DNA from: an uncultured Lachnospiraceae bacterium | GTDB lineage: Bacteria > Bacillota > Clostridia > Lachnospirales > Lachnospiraceae | DNA length: 10,578 nucleotides | NCBI GenBank assembly: GCA_910588755.1 | Contig: CAJUQZ010000050.1 | Span: 14,968-25,545, forward strand | Direction: 5' to 3' | In this document: piece by piece, positions 6,300 to 10,578 of the stretch | Numbering within the stretch: position 1 is the first letter of the stretch | Layout of the letters: each line of letters begins with the position of its first letter | The notes under the pieces: generated by a model | Told to the model about the DNA's origin: nothing | The model's input: the letters and a program-made list of their open reading frames with translations, nothing else | The model's database searches: none | Translations under genes and position numbers: made by a program

Positions 6300-6314
6300 A
6301 TGGAAGAATATACT
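6286..6314 (-). promoter_or_regulatory. Candidate sigma-E promoter of the cotJ operon
   Basis: On the minus strand AGTATATT (complement of 6307-6314) is followed after 13 bases by CAGAAAAT (complement of 6286-6293). Each matches 6 of 8 positions of the Bacillus sigma-E consensus as I recall it. The spacing is right, and the start would be near 6278, about 50 bases before the gene. The cotJ operon of B. subtilis is sigma-E dependent. Matches are imperfect and the region is AT-rich, so chance is possible. Confidence 0.3.
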
Positions 6315-6355
6315 GGTTCATATTGGAATTACGAAATGTACTATTTATCTATTTA

Positions 6356-6400
6356 TAAAGGAAAAAGAAAATAAAAAGAAAAGATAAAAAGAAAAATCGG
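6356..6400 (+). other. A/G-rich tract upstream of the glk promoter
   Basis: This stretch of about 45 bases is almost entirely A and G on the plus strand, with only a few T bases and a single C. It ends 6 bases before the glk -35 box. It may act as an UP element or curved DNA. No reading frame of note crosses it. Confidence 0.45.
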
Positions 6401-6406
6401 AAACAC

Positions 6407-6435
6407 TTGCAAAAAATGCAAAAAACTGATATACA
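6407..6435 (+). promoter_or_regulatory. Sigma-A promoter of glucokinase gene
   Basis: TTGCAA (6407-6412) and TATACA (6430-6435) are spaced by 17 bases, and TG at 6427-6428 supplies an extended -10. Transcription would start near 6442, with a leader of about 37 nt containing AGGAGG ahead of the ATG at 6479. Confidence 0.75.
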
Positions 6436-6478
6436 TTACATATATACTGAATACTGAAAAACAGGAGGATATACACAG

Positions 6479-7423
6479 ATGTACAGAGTAGGGATTGATC
6501 TAGGCGGAACCAATATCAAGGCGGGAATAGTCGATGAAAACCAGAAGATTGTCGCGCAGGCATCGGCGCCGACAGGCGCGGAGCGCTCGGCGGAGGAGGT
6601 CATAGCCGACATGGCCGGACTCGCAAAACAGTTGATGGAGGAATTACAGATCGACGAGGACGCGCTTATGGGCATCGGCGTTGGCTGTCCCGGACTTGTG
6701 GACGCCGGCGCGGGCATCGTGCGCTACTCCAACAATATCAGCTGGGAGAACGTGGCACTCGTGCAAGAGCTCGGAAAATATTTCTCCTGCAATATCCGCA
6801 TATCCAACGATGCAAACTGCGCCGCGCTCGGGGAAGTGAAGGCCGGTGCGGCAAAGGATGTGTCAAACGCGATCCTGCTCACGCTGGGAACCGGCGTCGG
6901 CGGCGGCATTATCCTGAACGGAAAAGTCTTTGAGGGCAGCAACGCAGGCGGCGCGGAGCTCGGACACGTCAGCATGATTATGGGCGGCGAGCCTTGCACC
7001 TGCGGACGCCGCGGCTGCGTGGAAGCATACGCGTCCGCCACAGCGCTGATCCGCGATGCGAAGCGCGCCGCCTCCGCGGACAAAAAGTCCCTGATGAACC
7101 AGATGTGCGGCGGCAGAATCGAGAACATAAACGGAAAGATTCCGTTTGACGCGGCGCTTGAGGGAGACGCGGCGGCAAAGGAGGTCGTGGAGAACTACTA
7201 TACATATCTCGCGGAAGCCATCGCAAACTACGTCAACATCTTCCGCCCGGATGTCGTGCTGCTGTCCGGCGGCATCTGCAATCAGGGAATGCGGTTGACC
7301 AAACCAGTCGAAGAACATTTAAGTTTTCTGTGCTTTGGCGGGGACAGGGCGTTTGTTCCGCCGGTCCGGTGCGCGATTCTTGGCAATGACGCGGGCATCA
7401 TCGGTGCGGCGAACCTGATATAG
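6479..7423 (+). CDS. glk: ROK-family glucokinase
   Basis: A 314-residue cytoplasmic sugar kinase that phosphorylates glucose to glucose-6-phosphate with ATP. Visible features: N-terminal phosphate loop DLGGTN (7-12), catalytic D111 in SNDANCAALGE, LGTGVGGG (136-143), sugar-binding E160 and zinc ligand H163 in GGAELGH, the ROK zinc motif CTCGRRGCVE (C173, C175, C180), and the adenosine-binding LSGGI (262-266). There is no N-terminal DNA-binding domain, so it is the enzyme and not a ROK repressor. Length is usual for Firmicute glucokinases. AGGAGG precedes the ATG. It has its own promoter and terminator. It would phosphorylate glucose released by the nearby GH1 domain, although a housekeeping role is as likely. 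Activity on mannose or other hexoses cannot be excluded. Confidence 0.93.
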   Translation: MYRVGIDLGGTNIKAGIVDENQKIVAQASAPTGAERSAEEVIADMAGLAKQLMEELQIDEDALMGIGVGCPGLVDAGAGIVRYSNNISWENVALVQELGKYFSCNIRISNDANCAALGEVKAGAAKDVSNAILLTLGTGVGGGIILNGKVFEGSNAGGAELGHVSMIMGGEPCTCGRRGCVEAYASATALIRDAKRAASADKKSLMNQMCGGRIENINGKIPFDAALEGDAAAKEVVENYYTYLAEAIANYVNIFRPDVVLLSGGICNQGMRLTKPVEEHLSFLCFGGDRAFVPPVRCAILGNDAGIIGAANLI

Positions 7424-7440
7424 ACAAGGAAAATATCCTG

Positions 7441-7488
7441 AAAATAAAAGCCATGAATATCCTGACTGATATTCATGGCTTTTATTTT
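7441..7488. terminator. Long perfect-stem bidirectional terminator after glk
   Basis: Bases 7441-7461 and 7468-7488 form a perfect 21-bp inverted repeat around a 6-base loop (CTGACT). The outer stem is AAAATAAAA/TTTTATTTT, so either strand ends in a U-rich run. It lies 17 bases past the glk stop and serves that gene directly. It could also stop read-through from the convergent cyclic-di-GMP gene ending at 7624. The decamer AATATCCTGA just upstream (7432-7441) is repeated in the stem (7456-7465). Confidence 0.9.
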
Positions 7489-7623
7489 ATGCACAGCCCC
7501 ATGTAGATGAGATATGCCGCAGAAGCGGCGCACGGGGCGCGCAGCGAGTAGTGGAGAAGGTCATTTTCCTACTCGATTGCACAGAGTATCCAAAGGAGAT
7601 ATGTCAGCAAGAACCATAATATT
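7489..7623. other. Intergenic segment with nested inverted repeats
   Basis: No convincing gene. GCCCC (7496-7500) can pair with GGGGC (7534-7538), enclosing a hairpin GCCGC/GCGGC (7516-7520, 7525-7529) with loop AGAA. Next, CGAGTAG (7545-7551) pairs with CTACTCG (7569-7575), extendable past a one-base bulge. The GC-rich, structured character differs from the AT-rich spacers elsewhere in the window. Candidates are a small structured RNA or a short dispersed repeat. It could also contribute to termination of the minus-strand gene, though it lacks a clear U-tract. Confidence 0.4.
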
Positions 7624-10509
7624 TCACGAGTCCGGATACAGTTTAAACGATGGCTTCGCGAGCAGAAAACCCTGCACAAAATCCGCGCCCAGTTCCTTTA
7701 CGGTGTCAAACTCTGCCTGCGTCTCCACGCCCTCTGCGATGACCAGCAGGAGATTTTCGTGGCAGTAGTCGATCGTGCTGCGCACCAGGGCCTGCGTCGA
7801 TGGATTTTTGTCGATATCTTTAATCAGTCCCATGTCGAGCTTCACGAAATGGAACATGCGGGAGACGAGCAGGTCGCTGTTGCTGTAGCCCGAGCCAAAG
7901 TCGTCGAGGGCGATCGGAATGTTCCATTTGCTGCAGAAGGCGCGCTTGCGCTCCTCAATGTCAACCTCGCTCTTTGCGTTCTCGGTAATCTCCATGACGA
8001 TGCGGCTAAGCCTGTCGCCGTAGAGCTCCTCGAGCGTCCGCCAGTCCTCCTCGGAGAGCAGCTGGTTTGGAATCGAGTTGATAAAGATGCGCGCGTTGTC
8101 GTCCTCGCGCAGCTGTCCGAAAAATCCCTTCAGTGCGTGGAACCAGGTAAGTCGCTCGATTTTGTCCAGCTTAAACTGCGCCTCTGCTACCCGAAGCAGA
8201 TTGTCCGGCCGTCCGAGCAGGTCGGAGACCGGGCGGATCAGCGCCTCGTAGGCAAAGATATTTCCCGTCCGGATATTGATAATCGGCTGGTAGGCATAGC
8301 GGACGGACTCATCGATGATAATGCGGTCCAGTTCTCCGACACCCTGTACCAGAATGTAGTCACGCACATAGGAATCCTTGTCGTAAGCCTTGAGGCTCCC
8401 CTTGGACGATTTCTTGATCTGATACATGGCAAAGTCAGCGTATTTCAACAGCTCGGCATAATTGGAGGCGTCCTCGTTATAAAAAGCCATGCCGGCAGAT
8501 GCGCTCATGTTCAGCTCATGACCGTCGGGGAGGCTTAGGCGTTCCTTCATCAGCAGCGCATGGATCTTTTGCAGAGTCTCCACAAGCTGCTGCCTGGGTG
8601 CATCGTAGAGAAACACGGTGAACTCGTCGCCGGCGAGACGCGCGCTGATGCTGTTCTGCGGAAGCTCCTTTTTGAGCAGATCGGACAGCGTACAGATGTA
8701 TTTGTCCCCAATCTCGTGGCCGTAGGTATCATTCGTAAATTTGAGGTTGTCGAGGTCCCATATGGATAAGACACCGTTTTCACAGTGGTTCTCGTCGATG
8801 AGGTACTTCATCTCGCGGGAGAACGCGCGCCTGTTGTAGAGTCCGGTCAGGATATCATAGTCGCGGTCATGGATGATCTTTTCCTGCTCCATGACGCGCT
8901 CTGTGATGTCGGAAATCGTGATCAGGATGCTGCCCTCCCTTGGAATCCGGCGGATATCAAGCCACTTGTCATCACGGCCGGGCCGGTGGTAACAGTACTC
9001 GTTTGGATTCTCGTGGCTCTGCAGGAAATAGTCATTGTTCTGGGTCATGCGGCTGGTGAACAGGGCCTTGGAGATATGGTTGTGCGCCCACCCGGTGTCC
9101 GCAAGGTCGAGTATTTCAAAGATCTTGTGTGTACAGTAAACGGAATCGACCTTTGGGTCAAACTCGCATACGCCAAGGGAAACGCCTGTGATATCAATAA
9201 TTTCAGCCATCTTGTTGCCCAGCTTGTAGATAGAAATATTCTGCTGCTCGATGGCGGCGGACAGGTTGTCAAACTCGGTGATATGCGTCCGTGGCAGCGT
9301 GCTGTAGCCCGGGGAGAGCTTTGGGATTCCATCGTTCAGGGTGCGGATCGGCTTCATGAAAATATGCGTGATAATCAGCGTACCCGTGACGGACAGCAGC
9401 AGTGACAGGCCGATTGCGCCAAGTACTGTGATGTTGAGCTGTCTTGAGGAGGCGAATAAAACATCAGTTCGAATCAACCCGCACAGAATCCACTGCTGCG
9501 CGCGGTATGGCGAGTTTGCAGCGTAGATCCGCAGTGGGTATACACAGGCGTTGGTCTCGGCATTTAGCCCATCCGCATGCAGGTCATAGATGTGATATTC
9601 CTCATTTCGCGGGTTTAGCGTGATAGTAGAGCCCGTGTCCAGCGCTTCATAATAGGTGTCATTGACGACCAGCAGGCTTTCCGCCGCCGCAAGATCACTG
9701 GTAGCGGCAAGATAGTAGGAGCTGTACTCGTCAAGTGTGATATCCTGGTTTGGCAGGAGTTTTTTGAGGTAGTCGAGTGTCATGTCAAAGCCGATTACGC
9801 CGTATGTGTGGTGCTTTTCGTCGAGCAGCGGAATGCTGTATGTGATGCATAGTCTGTCGTTTGGATGAATGCGCACAGGGGCACTAAAATATCCAAGCTC
9901 CATCGCGGGCAGGTCCGTGTATGTATTGCCGCCGTCAACCGCTGTCTGGTAAAACACGCAGTCCCTCACCACATCAAGCGTGGGTGTCCAGAAAGAACTG
10001 GTCGTTAGTGAGTAGTCGTACAGGAGTTGTGCAGGTCCCGCTTCGATCAGCAGGTCTAGGTTGCTGTCCGAAATGTCGGCAGGATTAAAGTCCCTAAGGT
10101 ACAGCGCATCCTTCTGGGCGTCGTGCGCGTTACCGTCAAGGATGATAAAGCATGACGTCGCACCGCTCTTGCGCAATGCTTCAAGCATCACTGGCAGGAC
10201 ATTGCGAAGCAGTGCCTGGCGGTTTTCGGCGTCAGTGGTATATTCCGCGATGCCAAGTTCCAGTTCGGTGGCTTGCTGACTGGCCACCGACGTCACCGCA
10301 TCGTAAAATCCCTCCATGTTGACGAAGGCGGCAAGTTGCTGTTCCAGGGCAGTTTCCCTCGCCGCAACCGTGTTGTCAAGGATGCGGAAAAGATTTTTGT
10401 CAAGGCTGTCAGAAGTATTACTGACAACAATAATGCTGGCAAAGACAGCTGACTGGAACAAAATGATTAAGATGAGCGGCAGCAGGATGTAGTATCTCAA
10501 ACTCTTCAT
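7624..10509 (-). CDS. Membrane Cache-PAS-GGDEF-EAL cyclic-di-GMP signalling protein
   Basis: A 961-residue sensor. Order: membrane segment 7-30, extracellular double-Cache-like domain about 31-355 (HHTYGVIGFDMTLDYL, 233-248, is typical), membrane segment about 359-385, short HAMP-like linker 386-430, PAS about 435-540, GGDEF about 545-710, EAL about 725-955. The GGDEF domain has DILTGLYNRR, D585, NDTYGHEIGD and the signature as AGDEF (626-630); the RxxD inhibitory site is absent. The EAL domain has all expected residues: EALIRP (755-760), N811, EITE (840-843), DDFGSGYS (869-876), KLD (890-892), EGVET (926-930) and QGF (946-948). Phosphodiesterase activity therefore looks intact, while cyclase activity is possible but less certain. 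It probably links an external small ligand to cyclic-di-GMP level. AAGGAGG (complement of 10518-10524) lies 8 bases before the ATG. It is convergent with glk and appears to be a single-gene unit. Confidence 0.93.
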   Translation of the reverse strand: MKSLRYYILLPLILIILFQSAVFASIIVVSNTSDSLDKNLFRILDNTVAARETALEQQLAAFVNMEGFYDAVTSVASQQATELELGIAEYTTDAENRQALLRNVLPVMLEALRKSGATSCFIILDGNAHDAQKDALYLRDFNPADISDSNLDLLIEAGPAQLLYDYSLTTSSFWTPTLDVVRDCVFYQTAVDGGNTYTDLPAMELGYFSAPVRIHPNDRLCITYSIPLLDEKHHTYGVIGFDMTLDYLKKLLPNQDITLDEYSSYYLAATSDLAAAESLLVVNDTYYEALDTGSTITLNPRNEEYHIYDLHADGLNAETNACVYPLRIYAANSPYRAQQWILCGLIRTDVLFASSRQLNITVLGAIGLSLLLSVTGTLIITHIFMKPIRTLNDGIPKLSPGYSTLPRTHITEFDNLSAAIEQQNISIYKLGNKMAEIIDITGVSLGVCEFDPKVDSVYCTHKIFEILDLADTGWAHNHISKALFTSRMTQNNDYFLQSHENPNEYCYHRPGRDDKWLDIRRIPREGSILITISDITERVMEQEKIIHDRDYDILTGLYNRRAFSREMKYLIDENHCENGVLSIWDLDNLKFTNDTYGHEIGDKYICTLSDLLKKELPQNSISARLAGDEFTVFLYDAPRQQLVETLQKIHALLMKERLSLPDGHELNMSASAGMAFYNEDASNYAELLKYADFAMYQIKKSSKGSLKAYDKDSYVRDYILVQGVGELDRIIIDESVRYAYQPIINIRTGNIFAYEALIRPVSDLLGRPDNLLRVAEAQFKLDKIERLTWFHALKGFFGQLREDDNARIFINSIPNQLLSEEDWRTLEELYGDRLSRIVMEITENAKSEVDIEERKRAFCSKWNIPIALDDFGSGYSNSDLLVSRMFHFVKLDMGLIKDIDKNPSTQALVRSTIDYCHENLLLVIAEGVETQAEFDTVKELGADFVQGFLLAKPSFKLYPDS

Positions 10510-10533
10510 AATCGTTTCCTCCTTATTTGCAGC

Positions 10534-10554
10534 GGTAGTGTCAAGTTAACTACC
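10534..10554. repeat. Inverted repeat upstream of the cyclic-di-GMP gene
   Basis: GGTAGT (10534-10539) and ACTACC (10549-10554) are inverted around 9 bases, 25 bases upstream of the minus-strand start codon. It includes GTTAAC and a TTGACA hexamer on the minus strand, but no -10 box lies at the right distance. It could be a regulator site or a 5' leader hairpin. The promoter is probably near or beyond the right edge. Confidence 0.4.
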
Positions 10555-10578
10555 ATATTTTTTTAAACAAACCTTATT

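Noticed and set aside
6392..6403. AAAAATCGGAAA shared between the glk upstream region and the 32-bp repeat
   Set aside because: The match is short and lies in A-rich sequence; the rest of the repeat is absent, so chance is likely.
7514..7768. Small plus-strand open frame running from the gene-free segment into the end of the EAL gene
   Set aside because: No Shine-Dalgarno before its ATG, it overlaps the antisense of a real gene, and its first half is explained by inverted repeats.
7759..8538. 259-codon open frame on the plus strand opposite the EAL and GGDEF domains
   Set aside because: The minus-strand frame carries all EAL and GGDEF motifs; this antisense frame shows no family features.
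8785..9405. 206-codon plus-strand open frame opposite the PAS and GGDEF region
   Set aside because: Same reason: antisense to a clearly conserved coding region, no ribosome site or motif.
1..10578. tRNA, rRNA, CRISPR, insertion sequence, defence or phage genes
   Set aside because: Looked for on both strands; no cloverleaf, spaced repeats, transposase or integrase motifs were seen.

Overview
The window looks like chromosome from a spore-forming anaerobic gut Firmicute, most likely a Lachnospiraceae member of the Roseburia type. Reasons: the tail of a beta-mannan utilisation operon (GH130 phosphorylase, CE2 esterase, GH1, mannose-6-phosphate isomerase), a CotJ spore-coat operon, strong AGGAGG ribosome sites, sigma-A promoters of TTGACA-N17-TATACT type, and short intrinsic terminators. 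Genus assignment is inference from protein style. There are no rRNA or tRNA genes, CRISPR arrays, insertion sequences or phage genes. No gene-free stretch exceeds 300 bases.

Layout. (1) 1-4089, plus strand: the 3' end of a mannan operon. It holds the C-terminus of a GH130 phosphorylase, a 32-bp direct repeat that includes its stop codon, an intrinsic terminator, a small DUF7660-like protein, a CE2-type acetylesterase, and a 770-residue protein joining a complete GH1 beta-glucosidase to a complete type I mannose-6-phosphate isomerase. (2) 4122-5152: class II fructose-bisphosphate aldolase with its own strong promoter and a structured leader of about 95 nt, ending at a terminator that also serves the convergent coat operon. 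(3) 5158-6227, minus strand: cotJ operon in which CotJA and CotJB are one polypeptide, followed with a one-base overlap by cotJC. (4) 6407-7488, plus strand: ROK glucokinase with its own promoter and a 21-bp perfect-stem terminator. (5) 7489-7623: gene-free but rich in inverted repeats. (6) 7624-10509, minus strand: a membrane cyclic-di-GMP protein (extracellular Cache-like sensor, HAMP-like linker, PAS, AGDEF-type GGDEF, EAL).

How the genes fit together: deacetylation by CE2 exposes mannan or glucomannan oligosaccharides. GH130 phosphorolysis gives mannose-1-phosphate. GH1 would remove beta-linked glucose. The isomerase domain moves mannose-6-phosphate to fructose-6-phosphate. Glucokinase and aldolase continue into glycolysis. 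The most unusual items are the GH1-isomerase fusion, which still has a Shine-Dalgarno and ATG at the domain junction, the CotJA-CotJB fusion, and the repeat at the end of the GH130 gene.
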